Assembly (NCBI RefSeq): GCF_022376445.1
Contig: NW_025954971.1
Location: 496,001-560,000, forward strand
Origin: Fomitopsis serialis
Lineage: Eukaryota; Basidiomycota; Agaricomycetes; Polyporales; Fomitopsidaceae
Length of the DNA: 64,000 bases
Direction of reading: 5' to 3'
Positions 50,997 through 61,798 of this stretch are shown piece by piece (the first letter of the stretch is position 1; each line of letters opens with the position of its first letter). Both the position numbers and the translations under genes were made by a program. The notes beneath the pieces are model-generated. The model searched no databases. It saw only the letters and a program-made list of their open reading frames with translations, and was not told the origin of the DNA.

Positions 50997-51713
50997 TCAA
51001 TGGTCGTGCCGTAGTTTGTCGCGCAGTCGCATGAGTGCATTGCCGAGTTCATTCCTTCCTTGCCTATCACGGCCCCACCCCCAGAACGAATCGACCTGCA
51101 GGAAGGCTGAACACCTGCACAACGCATAACGAACAAGGGCCATACCGGACTGTCCTCGACGAGTTCGCTGTTGCCGGTCCCGAGAAGCATGTCCCTCAAT
51201 GTCGGATGCTGCGTGAACTTCGCCTCGAGAATTGCATCCATGACGCTGATATTGACGTTGAACCAGTCTGTGCGCTGCAGCCTGCGAAGACGCCCCGCCT
51301 CCTCGAGTGCAGCACGGGGGCTGGGGAGGAGGCGGATTCGCTCGGCCAGCTCTGGTCTGGTCGTCATGAATTTGTGTGCTTGAAACACTGGGTTTGATCA
51401 TGTATAAGACCTCAAGGACGGTTACAGGCAGCCGCAAGATACGTACAGTGTTCTGCGGTTGGGTATGTATGGCCATCCCAGTCAACGGCATACGATGCGA
51501 AGTTCGTGAACCTGCCAGTAATGACGTGGAGAAGACATGTCGATTTATTAACATCAGTAGGCCAAGGTAGCAAGAACACTTGAGTACGCACTCAAAGTAT
51601 GGGCGGTCGCGGTGGTAGAAGAGAATTGGATCTTGTGGTTGATCTGGATCTGCTGCAGTGGCGGGGAGGAGGAGCGCCCGCGCGACCACTTCGACATCAC
51701 CTTCCACGTACAC
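50997..51713 (-). CDS. NADAR-domain protein N3 (short form)
   Basis: Exons about 51713-51592, 51511-51447, 51387-51146 and 51095-50997 give 528 nt, 175 residues. Domain: PILFYHRDRPYFEFTNFASY, WDGHTYPTAEHLFQAHKFM, QRTDWFNVNISVMDAILEAK, SFWGWGRDRQGRNELGNAL, ending RLRDKLRHDH. It lacks the long C-terminal tail of N1, N2 and N4, as does N5. The 5' end is uncertain: the frame opens with an ATG at 51713 (MYVEGDVEVV), which keeps the phase, but the Pro/Ser-rich first exon of the other copies was not found, so this may be 5'-truncated. No ART gene was recognised divergent from it. Confidence 0.78.
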   Translation of the reverse strand: MYVEGDVEVVARALLLPATAADPDQPQDPILFYHRDRPYFECVLKCSCYLGLLMLINRHVFSTSLLAGSRTSHRMPLTGMAIHTQPQNTVRILRLPVTVLEVLYMIKPSVSSTQIHDDQTRAGRANPPPPQPPCCTRGGGASSQAAAHRLVQRQYQRHGCNSRGEVHAASDIEGHASRDRQQRTRRGQSGMALVRYALCRCSAFLQVDSFWGWGRDRQGRNELGNALMRLRDKLRHDH

Positions 51714-53239
51714 CTTGATCCAGTGCTACATGCTTACCTGGCTGCTTTGCTTCGTCGACATCCGCAGGGCTGTACGACCTCAGCTCCGTCTGGTGCACCT
51801 GTGGTCCTGAAGCCGACGTTTCGTGACTGCCTCGGCGATGCGATTGTTGACTCTGTCGACCTAGGCCTCGACATGTTACTCGCTGAAACAAAGAGCAAAA
51901 CCAGTCGAGCAAAGACATGGCTGCGAACAGTCTTGCTACAATGTCGAATGACCGGTATTCATGTCTGCGCCAAGTCGACGCCTCACTGCGCACGCATGCA
52001 GAACATGAGTCGAGCCTGCCGGTATTCGTGCTGCTACCGGAACATGTGGCACTGGCAGGAACTGAGTGAGTCGTGTTCCCCATGCATTGGTGCGTCATCA
52101 CCTAGGGTTCTTATGGTCAACAGCGGTTGACTCTGTGATTAGCAAGTCATCGGTTCAGTATCTGGCAGCGAAGAACTACCGCGATACGTGGGCAATTGTA
52201 CAATTCTGGAGTAATCCCGTATCAGCACACAATGGAAGTTCGACCTACGATACTCGTAACCCAGCGGTTGCAACCGCTCTGATCCTTGGCCAGCTTCTGA
52301 ATAAACTTCGGCTCAAAACAGGTGAGTGAGGTAGCCACTTTACTGTACTCGACCCACATTTCCGCAATCTATCGAACCTAAACTCTATGGTTGCCTTCTC
52401 CCATGCGTTGCTCAATGGTTCTGCAAGCATCCATGCGTCTTGACCACCAACCGTTTCCGTCGCAGCACGGAGCTTTTGCAGATCAAAGTGAGGTTTACGG
52501 CGTTTGCGGCGTGTTGTGGACACATTAATGGGAACGCGTTATGATCGATGGATCGCCCACGCCTATTGTAGTACCATTCTTACGGGGCGATGAGACACTC
52601 AATGGTGCGCGGAGGGACTTGGCGAACATCGTGAGGTGTAAGTTCATTTGCCCTTGTTTCCTTGTGTCCAGTGCATGCATCTGACGATGTAAACCAGTGC
52701 GGGGACCATACCGGTATACATCGAGATGGGAGACTGAGTTTACTGCTGAGCGAGTCAATCGTGTCTTCTAGGGCCATAGTCTCTGCGGAAAGCGCGGTCG
52801 CAATGCGTTCCAAGCACACCAGAGAACTCGCGGACTCGGGGAAGTCATGGCTATGATGTCAGTATTCCAATTTGCATCGCCACCTTGTAGGCTGATGCTA
52901 CCTCCGTCTCACATCGCGAAAGCCGCGTTCACCGTTGACGCCTGCTTCCAATACCGCGACGTGCCCGCGACGCAGACTTTAGCTGAGCGATCCCAGATTG
53001 AACATGAATTCAACAACAGCCGAGTTTCTGACTGGAAGGAGAACCGGCGCTGCTCTCGGATGCTGCAGGTGCGAGGATAGTCTTGATCCGTCTCCACTTC
53101 GACACTCATGCGGAACAACGCGGATCCATTTATCATCGAGTCCCCAATGAGGGATGAGTGCTATCCTGTGCAGTATACTGATTCATGCCCGTCATGGTAC
53201 AGAACAAGTCGTGTCGAAAGCCCTGCATCGAGCACGTAC
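51714..53239. other. Unassigned stretch with a possible small gene
   Basis: Two minus-strand segments look coding: about 52860-52740 (HDFPESASSLVCLERIATAL, then ETMALEDTIDSLSSKL, coiled-coil-like) and about 52530-52330 (RRKRRKPHFDLQKLRAATE and AWMLAEPLSNAWEKATIEF). They could be exons of one short gene, but I could not join them with confidence and recognise no family. The position divergent from N3, where an ART would be expected, holds no PARP motif. Confidence 0.3.
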
Positions 53240-54489
53240 TCAAAAGCTCGCCCAGCCGAGTCTATCTGCTACATCGCTGCTCCCCGCGTTCTCGTGGGCA
53301 GGGTGTTTCGTCTCCGATCCCCCGCCGCGGCGAAGGACACCAGGCTGTCTACCCCCTTGATCCTTCGCAGAAACACGCGACGATAGGACATGCGTACTTC
53401 CACGGCTGTTCTGTGGGTCCGGCAGCGCGAAGGGCGATTGTCCTTCAGAGCGAGCCTGTGCATCTGGTGTGGGAGATGTCCACACGAACTGACCACCTGC
53501 GAATGCAGGACGGTCTCTGAGCTTGTCGCGCAGCCGCATCAACGCTTTGCCTAGCTCGTTCCGTCCTTGGCCATCCTGGCCACATCCCCAGAACGAGTCA
53601 ACCTAGTGGAGTAATCAGCATCCGGACGACTCAGTGACACGCGAGCGACGCTCTTGCGTACGTACCGTGCTGTCTTCGATGAGCTCGGTGTTGCCGGTCT
53701 TGAGGAGCATGTCACGCAGCGACAAGTGCTGCGCGAACTTCGCCTCGAGGATGTCGTCCATCACCCGGATGTTGACGTCAAACCAGTCTGCGCGCTGCAG
53801 CTCGCGCAGGTTCCCTGCTTCCCGAAGAGCGTCGCGGGACGTGGGGAGCAAGCGGATGCGCTCCGCCAGTTCTGGTTTATCCGGCATGAATTTGTGTGCC
53901 TGGAACACTGGGTAGGGTATACGCCGCTGTGAGAACACCTGCTTGTAGAGAGCCGCAGTGGACGTACGATGTTCTGCGGTGTGGTACATGCGGCCGTCCC
54001 AGTGAATGGCATATGCCGCGAAGTTCGTGAATCTGGTAACAGGAACGGTGAATCAGCATTTCTGGGTAGACCGCATAGCACAAGGCATGGCCACGTACTC
54101 GTAATATGGCCGATGGTGGTCATAAAATCGAATTGCAGGTGCTCGATCCGTGTGCGGGGATGATGGAGGCTGAGAGTGCGCACGAGAGCGTGCACAAAGA
54201 GGCGGCATAGGTTCGTTGCGCGTCGGCATGGGTGGAACATCTTTGTGCATGACTCAGATGAGTAGCGTTCAGCGCTCTATGTGTATCATTAAGACTTACT
54301 GGGTTTGATAGATTCCTGTGCGCCCATGGGCCTGGCCGACAACAACTTACCAGGCCTGTGTGTATCCGGGATGGGCCGTATCTCGCGGGTGCGACTCGGG
54401 TGCAACGGTCCCTTGTCTTGTACAGCAGTCCGATATGCTACCGTCGTACGTGTTGCCGATGCATGTGGGCGGTTGATGGACCTATCCAT
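53240..54489 (-). CDS. NADAR-domain protein N4
   Basis: 333 residues, exons 54489-54300, 54240-54099, 54032-53968, 53907-53666 and 53602-53240 (1002 nt). Head MDRSINRPHASATR, domain from IRFYDHHRPYYEFTNFAAY, signature DGRMYHTAEHLFQAHKFM, QRADWFDVNIRVMDDILEAK, SFWGCGQDGQGRNELGKAL, and a Gly/Ser-rich tail ending ADRLGWASF. An ATG at 54621 in the same frame would add a hydrophobic segment (VVGAFFLGILLSLNLVAAEA) that could act as a membrane anchor; the other NADAR heads lack it, so the inner start is preferred. Head to head with ART B. Confidence 0.88.
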
Positions 54490-54855
54490 GTCGATGGCCG
54501 CTTCTGCAGCAACGAGGTTGAGGGACAAGAGGATGCCCAGGAAGAAGGCGCCGACTACGGAGCGAGGGGCGAGAAGACGACTAGACGACCGCAGGTGGGA
54601 AACAAGAGGCAACATATACAAGCGAAATGAATTGCTTTAAAAGATGACATGTGTGGCTCGACGACTGACATGAGGTCGGTACGTTCTGAATGACTGGTGT
54701 GTTCGTCAACTCATCTATCAAACCTTCCTGGGTTCAAGAAGCATGACGTCGCATTATCGATGACTGCGTGGAAGCTCTACACATATTTCGAGTTCTAGGT
54801 GCTATAACAATATATTGCTGCCTTCGATGTCTTCGCTTCCACCTCACTTACACAG
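54490..54855. promoter_or_regulatory. Divergent region NADAR N4 / ART B
   Basis: About 370 bp between N4 and the first recognisable ART B exon. It may also contain a short first exon of ART B: a frame from 54648 reading MCGSTTDMRS ends at a GTACGT donor in matching phase, but this is speculative. Confidence 0.45.
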
Positions 54856-55984
54856 GCGACTCCGATTGTTCTCGCGCCGAACATGGGAGTACCCATCAGC
54901 ATCGACAACATTCAAGAGGAAGCCATTCTTCAAACTGAGGCCCATCGTCTTGGTGGTCCAGGTATGTAGCCTACCATTCACATGTTTTCGGCTGCATTGA
55001 GTTGTCTCTTCAGCTCCTGTTCTGGTGGAACTCCAAGAAAAAACACTTGAGTACATGGCTGGTACGTTTAGACGCCAGCTGTCTGACAAGCCTTCATACC
55101 GTTTCCGTCGTACAGTTGTGTCTCGCTTTGCGAGCCAGTGGCGTCACCCTACAGCTAAGCCCAAAGTGGTCAAGGTGCACTCCCAAATACGCTGAGATTA
55201 TTCCTAACTGACCAATGAAATTGTAGATCTGGAAGATTCACTGTTTCCCGTATATCAACAATAGGTTCACCGAGTATCAGAGAGCAATAGCTTCCAAAAA
55301 CAGCGCCGTTCGGGGAAACACCCGTTTGCTATGGCATGGAACAATCCGAACATGCAGAATTGGCGACAGCGGCAACAATGTATGTACTAGGAGTGACTGC
55401 TCATTATGTGGAATACTCAAAGTTTGCGACTTTCAAATATCGTCTCATCGCACAAGCTGACAATGCCTCGATGTGTTCTTCGCACAGGCGTCTTTCTCCG
55501 TCGCCAAAGTCGGTCAGCATCACAAGTTCTCCCGTTTCGGAGCAGGGATATATACGACCGCAACGTCATCCAAAGCGAATGACTACGTACAAGAGCGGGG
55601 TGGGTCTCCATACAAGGCGATGCTCCTCAATGCAGTCGTGGCCGGCGCAGAGGCAAAGATGACCAGAAATGACACGACACTTTCCAAGGTTAGCAAACTT
55701 CGAACGGAGACGCTATTGGAACGGACTGACACTTGTTCTCATCTAGCCACCTGGTGGTTGTGACTCCGTTCTTGGTGTGCCGGGCGCAAAGTCGGTTTTG
55801 AACTACGACGAGGTGGTCGGTCAGTAGCTCTCGAGCAATGCGCTCGAACGAACCTGAGATGCTGATTTCGGATCTAGTTTACAGGGTGAATCAAGGACAA
55901 CTCACCGATAGACTATGACACTTACGACTTGCATGCTCGCAGGACGACGCTATACGCCCGTCTTTCCTGGTCATTTATCGCTAG
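54856..55984 (+). CDS. ART B: PARP-type ADP-ribosyltransferase lacking zinc fingers
   Basis: PARP catalytic domain with the same 3' exon plan as ART C and D: an exon from 54856 (ATPIVLAPNMGV), one starting about 55016 (APVLVELQEKTLEYMA), one about 55096 (VVSRFASQWRHPTAKPKVVK), then 55227-55421, an exon ending in DTTLSK near 55689, 55747-55819, the 8 nt exon TTTACAGG (55878-55885) and 55943-55984. Motifs LLWHGTIRTC, FGAGIYTTATSSKAND and LNYDEVVVYR keep the H-Y-E triad. The glycine-rich motif is altered (GCDSVLGVPGAKS). No C-x4-C finger precedes the domain, and the exon at 54856 has no cysteines at all. The 5' end is therefore unresolved: either a true finger-less enzyme or a gene that lost its 5' exons. 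Divergent from NADAR N4. Confidence 0.75.
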
Positions 55985-57266
55985 GTATGCGGATGCGATA
56001 ACTCACTTTCTAAGTTGTCCCTTAGTCTGAGTGCGGACACATAATTTCCCGTTGTGGTGTCAAATATTTACTATGGACAAGTATTGGTACTGAAATGTGG
56101 CTGTTCACGCCACAAGCCGCCGTCAAGTTGCTCTCCCCGTTATGTATGATATATATTCGGGTTCTTGCTTCAGTATGAGAGCGGTCCCGCATACCGAGAC
56201 ATATGATCTGCACTACCGTGCAGTGTTGCGGGAAGTGCACTGCACTGTTCAGCGTTATGGATCAGCGACTCCAAATCCGGGGCCCACCGAACTGGCGTAA
56301 CGCATTCCTGATCTGGGTTAAGACTTGTAGCGCTCTCTGACTTCGAACTGAGGCTATGGGCAAGGGGCAAGGGGCAAGGGGCAAGGGACATGCTGTTTCT
56401 GTCGGCGTTGTACCTAGTTGTACGCCACGCACTGATCAGAATAATACCAACTGTGTGGTCTCACGGTTTTTGTACTTCAAGGTTGGTCTCTACTCTCGCG
56501 TCAAGCCGCCGCCTGGTGCCACCGATGAATCACACTACTTACATCTCGTCTGCGTTGCAGTGGTAGCGCAGATCGGTGTCCTCGGAGCGGCCTATTGCCA
56601 GTCCAGAGGTACGACGTTCAATTCGGAGCAGACGTTGCGGTCTAATTTTGTCGCATTCAGCTCGGTTCAGGGTGCACGCTCCAACTTGAAGAATGTCATG
56701 TCGCGTCTACTGTCACATAGGACATGTAAGTTCCTGTGCCCGGATCTCATTTGACCGATCTCAGGAGCTTGGAACCCCAGACACCAATGGTGTGCGGACC
56801 TAACTTGTGTGGTCAAAGGGGATCCTCTTCTTCCTGATGGCCGTCCTCATGCACAACACGATCTGCGGCCCGACTTTCTGACACTTCTCCATCGGTACGA
56901 TCATCAGGCAATCGCATTGCAAAGAAGCCGAGTATACCAGTCGAGATACACGTTGAACACATGAGCGTCGCGACCGCAACATAGAGCTCCGGAGCTTTGT
57001 GGTCGGACGGCTTGAGGCGATACTACTGACAGGTTCGGAGATGACGTCCTACATGGAGTCGAGAACATTGTATGCACATTCACCTCTCTGGCGTGCTTTG
57101 AAGTCGAGAACATTGACGGTATGCACATTCACCTCTCTATCCATTCTACACATAAGTACTGCCAGGCTGGTCTCGCATTTTATTCGACTTGGACGTGGAA
57201 AATCTTCCCCTAACCTACATCTGGCTGACTATGCTTGCCCACAGCCTATTGCACGCGCTGAACAAC
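55985..57266. other. Intergenic with G-rich tandem repeat
   Basis: Holds the GGGCAA-type run at 56358-56387 (see findings) and a tandem duplication of about 33 bp (57058-57089 and 57103-57138, both reading GTCGAGAACATTG...CACATTCACCTCTCT) just upstream of ART C. No NADAR gene was found here, so ART C has no head-to-head partner. Confidence 0.5.
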
Positions 57267-59057
57267 ATGTCAACATGTAACTATCCTGGTTGCAACAAAG
57301 GCGCGTGGAAGAACCCCGATGGCTCGTATTCCTCTTTCTGTTCGAAGGGACATAGGGATGCTATGCAACAACCCAACGGGGCCTGTGCAGGCGGCGCGAC
57401 CAAACTTTGCAAGGTGCGTGAAGGAAGTCCGACCTAGCCCTGTCTCAACCCAAAGTGTCATTACATCTGAACACGATAACATAGAATTGCCAATCGCGAC
57501 CCGTCTACATTGACGGTAGCCGCAGTACGTTGACATTTGTATGATTATACTCAAATCTCACGTCGGTCCGTGTTTGTAATAAAGCACACGACTTTTGTGG
57601 GATCAAATGTCGTGACGCCTTCCAATCAGGCGGAGGAACGGGTCAAGCAAGTCCGCGTACTGGCATCTGCAAGCTCTCGGGATGCCAGAAACCGGTGTAT
57701 GTAGGGCCAAATGGCGTGCCAAGTGGTTATTGTTCCAGATCGCATTGCACGTAAGGACTTACGTCTAGCATCCTTGCAATGTCGTGCACTGAAGGATCGC
57801 GGCTTGCGTAGCCAAGGAAACACATATTCGACCGAACTATGCCTCCGGTATGTCACAGTGCTCCCTATTGAACAATAGCAACGACACTGATAAACCACGT
57901 TTTTAGTTGTAGACAGCATCCGAAGGTCATCATTGGCGGGAAGCTGAGCGACTTTTGCTCTAATAAGTGCAAAGAAGACACATTTGGCTCGGGTAAATGG
58001 TGTTCTTTCCTTCGTTACCTCAGTGCCGTCATGCTGACGACCGGTGGCAGCTCCTGTCATCTTGAACATCAAAGAGGATACGGCGGACTTCAAAGATGGT
58101 AAAGGTGTTTCGTCATGCCATGATTACACGATGTAACGTCTGTCTCCGTCTGTAGTGTCGAAGCAATTCAAAGACCATTGGAAGCACCCCACTACTGTGC
58201 CCACGGTGGTCAAGGTCGTTTTCTATCATCCGCTTAGCAGAGATGATCACTCACGAATGCTTCCCATCTAGATGTGGAAGATCTACTCCAACAAACAGCA
58301 CACTGACGGCTTCTACTCGTACAAGCTCGCTGTCGAACGCAGGACTGGTATCGCAGGAGGGAACAGCAGGCGGCGGTGGCACGGCACAATCCGGACCTGC
58401 ACTATCGGCGACAGCGAGAACCTGGCTACTCTGTGCCAGGACGCCAACTGCTCGCTCTGCAGAATCATCCAAGTTCGTAGTACCTCACCATTGACGTTCC
58501 TATTATCTCTCCAATGCTCACACGACCGTACTACCTCAGTCCTCCTTCCGTGTCGATAAAGCCTGCGCCCGATTCGGAGGTCGGTTCGGCAAGGGAATAT
58601 ACACCTCCGCAACGTCGTCGAAGTCGAACGACTACGTCAAAGTACTGGGAGGATCGCCACACAAGGCGATGCTACTCAATGACGTCGTGTTGGGCAAGAC
58701 AAAGAAGTTGACGACTAATAACTCAGGTCTGACTGAGGTGAGTATGTCGTAATGTAATGCTGTAGTGTGATTATTTGGTGTACTAAGATGCCGAACTATC
58801 TGATAGCCACCGCAAGGCTACGATTCTGTCGTCGGCGAGCCTGGTGGCGTCTTGAATTACGACGAGGCTGTTGGTAAGCCTGAGATTTTTGCCGCTATCT
58901 ACTGTCTGCTTGCGCTCATACAATAACGTACTATGTCTTTCTTACAGTCTACAAGGTGAGATTATTTGGCCACCGAGTGGCAATACGCTCTAACTCTGGA
59001 TACAACGTGCAGAACGAAGCCATTCGGCCCCTGTTTCTGATCATCTACAAAGGCTAA
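57267..59057 (+). CDS. ART C: zinc-finger/PARP-type ADP-ribosyltransferase (complete)
   Basis: 354 residues from 11 exons (57267-57413, 57485-57524, 57585-57750, 57907-57992, 58051-58098, 58156-58214, 58272-58472, 58540-58737, 58807-58873, 58948-58955, 59013-59057; 1065 nt). Residues 1-150 hold four cysteine modules: CNYPGCNKGAW...FCSKGH, CQSRPVY...FCGIKC, CKLSGCQKPVY...YCSRSH and CRQHPKV...FCSNKC, which look zinc-binding (FCS/TRASH-like). The PARP domain follows: WKIYSNKQHTDGF, RRWHGTIRTC, CSLCRII, GKGIYTSATSSKSNDY, GYDSVVGEPGG, NYDEAVVYK and IRPLFLIIY. Triad H-Y-E present, so probably catalytic with NAD+. Exon 10 is only 8 nt (TCTACAAG). Target unknown; zinc fingers suggest nucleic acid or protein recognition in the nucleus. 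Confidence 0.93.
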
Positions 59058-59668
59058 TCATCAATATCCAACTCGTTGGTCCTCGCATGCAGGACAGCGT
59101 GCACTGGCGTCGTGATCCCTTATTTATCTACTTTGTGTATGCAATTCGCGTCCTCATGTCACTGCAGTCAGACAGTCTGTGTTCGTGGTCTACTTCGCGA
59201 TTAGTAAGGCGTGGTAAGTCAGCCTTCTCAACCTGGCTTTATCCTTGTAGCTCAGCGCTCAGACCCGGGTTCTTCAGGCTCGAACAGACCCTCCTGGATG
59301 CATGCGAACACGACGCGAGACAGCAAATCAGCCGTGCGAGACTGTCGCCCGTCAGCTGTCTCAAACCATCTCGGTGAGTCACACTACAGTATGACGACGA
59401 TCACTGTCGATCCAATTGCTGAAACAGTACTTGCAAGGCGTGGTTCTGCGTTCGCAACTGCATTCGCGCATACGCATGATCTTCCGGTTGATGAGAGGTG
59501 GGACATGACAGAGCGGCTGTTCAGCAGTCAACTTGACTATATTGCGAAGCAACAGAAACGGTAGACATTTTACAATGAGTCATGCATCCGGACTTTGTTC
59601 ACGATATGGATTCGTACACTTTGTTTGTACTCATTACGGTCACTGACAGCGTACAAGTGCACCGGAGA
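59058..59668. other. Convergent gap ART C / ART D
   Basis: A short plus-strand frame at 59391-59564 (MTTITVDPIAETVLARRG...) has protein-like composition and follows a possible splice acceptor, but no motif or paralogue supports it. Otherwise nothing is recognised. Confidence 0.35.
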
Positions 59669-61426
59669 TCAGTGACGGTAGAGCACAAGGAAGAGCGGCC
59701 GAATGGCTTCGTTCTGCCAGATCATCGAGAGTTAGAAGCCGTCATTTACCAAGGTCCTGTATCGTCTTACCTTATAAACTACGGGGTAGGATTGTCGCAT
59801 CAGCAGGAACAGAGTAAGCAGTAGTCATGACGTCCTCACCGATAACCTCGTCATAGTTCAGATCTCCGCCAGGCTCACCGACGACCGAGTCGTATCCCGC
59901 AGGGGGCTGGATACCACATTCTCTTCAGCACGCTCCGATAGATCACAAGACAGCACGGCACCGTCACTCACCGCAGTGAGGTCCTCGTCTCCCGTCGTCA
60001 TCTTGATCGCCTTGCCCATCACGACGTCGCTGAGAAGCATCGCTTTGTACGGCGACCCGCCGCGCTCGTCCACGTAGTCGTTCGCCTTCGACGATGTCGC
60101 AGAGGTGTAAATCCCCGCGCCAAACCGCCCGAAGTTCATGCGTTGGCCAGCCTTCGCGATGTGGAACGACGTCTGGAGGTGGTCCGGACGGCGTCAGCGA
60201 AATGCACGGAGCCCATGCGTGGAGAGGTGACGAACGCGGATGATGCTGCAGAGCGAGCAGTTGGCGTCCTGGCAGAGATTGGGCTGCCCCTCGCTGTCGC
60301 CGATGGTGCAGGTGCGGATCGTCCCATGCCACCGCCGCCTGCTGTTCCCGCCTGGATGGTTGATTTTGCGCTCGATTGCGAGTTTGTACCGCGAGAACTC
60401 GTCGGTATGGCCCTTGTCGCAGTAGATCTTCCATACCTAATAGGGTGTGAGCGGTCGCTTCCGGGCTGGAAATACGCACTTGCCTTGACTACGGTTGGAA
60501 CGGGCGTAGGGTGCTTCCACTGGTCTCTAAACTGCTTCGACACTATGAATCGGAGGTTAGCTGACGATGCGACAGAAGATCTCGCAAGACGGACTAACCC
60601 TCGCGGAAGGGTGCCATATTATTGGTGATGATCAGAATTATAGGAGCTAGTGGTCATCGGTTTGATTGGTCGATCTCGGAAGACCTAACGAGTGCTCCTT
60701 ACCTGAGCCAAATGTGTCTTCGCTGCATCGCTTTGAGCAAAAGTCGCTCAGCTTCCCGTTAACAGTCGCCTTGGGCCACTTCAGGCAACTGTCGATACTC
60801 AGTGAGTTCCATTCCTCCGATCTACTAGCGGGGGAGACAGGTACAAGAGGCATGCCTCCGCCTTTCCAAAACGGACGGCGTCACTGTACGACACGATTAT
60901 CAGTATTGTACTAGCATCGAGGTCGAACCCTTACAGTCGGTGTGATTTGGAGCAGTAGTCGCTCGGCATGCCATCCTGTCCGATGAACGCCGGTTTCTGG
61001 CATTTCGGCAGCTTGCAAAAGCGAGAAACGGGAGCGGGGGAAGCACGCGGACTGGCTGGATTTTGCTTGCCAGTCTGGAAGGCGTCACGACAGCGCTTGC
61101 CGCAGAAATCATGTACTATGTTATGAAGGTAAGACCGATAAGAGTTCGGCACCGACTACGAGACTGCCTACGTACCGCGGTTGCCCTCGACATATGCTGG
61201 TCGAGACTCGCAGTTCTTTCTCGTTGCGTCGAGAATCAGGTCGAGTGGGATGAGAGAACATACGCACCTTGCAAAGTCGGGCACCGTTGAGCTGCTTCAT
61301 AGCATCCCTATGGGTCGTACCACAAAACGAGGAGTATGACCCATCGGGATCCTGCCACACAGTTCGGTGGCAGTTCGGATACTGGCACACTGTGTGCTGC
61401 GTGCGCGACGTGTCGCGACGTGACAT
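59669..61426 (-). CDS. ART D: zinc-finger/PARP-type ADP-ribosyltransferase (complete)
   Basis: 364 residues; exons 61426-61268, 61215-61176, 61115-60935, 60788-60703, 60646-60599, 60542-60484, 60436-60236, 60172-59972, 59906-59840, 59778-59771 and 59713-59669 (1095 nt). Start MSRRDTSRTQHTVCQYPNC. Four cysteine modules as in ART C, then WKIYCDKGHTDEFSRYKLAI, RRWHGTIRTC, GAGIYTSATSSKAND, GYDSVVGEPGGDLNYDEVI and IRPLFLVLYRH: all triad positions kept. Very close to ART A and shares its upstream sequence, so one is a recent copy of the other; D is the uninterrupted form. One intron (after exon 6) has a GCAAGT donor where ART A has GT. Head to head with NADAR N5. Confidence 0.93.
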
Positions 61427-61798
61427 GCTTCAGCTTTCCACGTCGCGGTAGGTCGTGGTCGGAGAACAACCTGTTGGTGTGAACTTCGAAGCGATAGAAC
61501 TTATATATGCGACGGACAATGAAACGATAAGGTTTATGTACAGAAGAAGCGGCCCAAATATGGTAAATGCCTCCCTAATGCACCTCGGCTAAACATCCCA
61601 CACATCCTCACCGTCCACGCAGCCAGGTAACTGGTGAGCAAGTCTTTCTAGTACTTAGTATATGACTGATTACGATTCAAGCCATAGTCTGTCCACTCAT
61701 GTGTAGGCTTGGCGTTGTCCAGATATTGATCTCTCCGAGCAATCATTTGGTGGCATACCCCGAAGAGACACATCACCGACGCGGTCGCACTGAGGACA
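61427..61798. promoter_or_regulatory. Divergent promoter region ART D / NADAR N5
   Basis: 372 bp between start codons. ART side: TATATAA (reverse complement of 61501-61507) about 75 nt upstream of the ATG, inside a block conserved with the ART A promoter (GCGACGGACAATGAAACGAT). The N5 side shows no clear TATA box. Confidence 0.68.

Noticed and set aside
51697..52130. Long open frames on both strands at 51.7-52.1 kb
   Set aside because: They overlap each other, carry no motif, and do not extend the NADAR N3 head in phase.
57058..57138. Short tandem duplication of about 33 bp, considered as CRISPR-like or regulatory repeats
   Set aside because: Only two units in a eukaryotic nuclear context. 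A simple local duplication.
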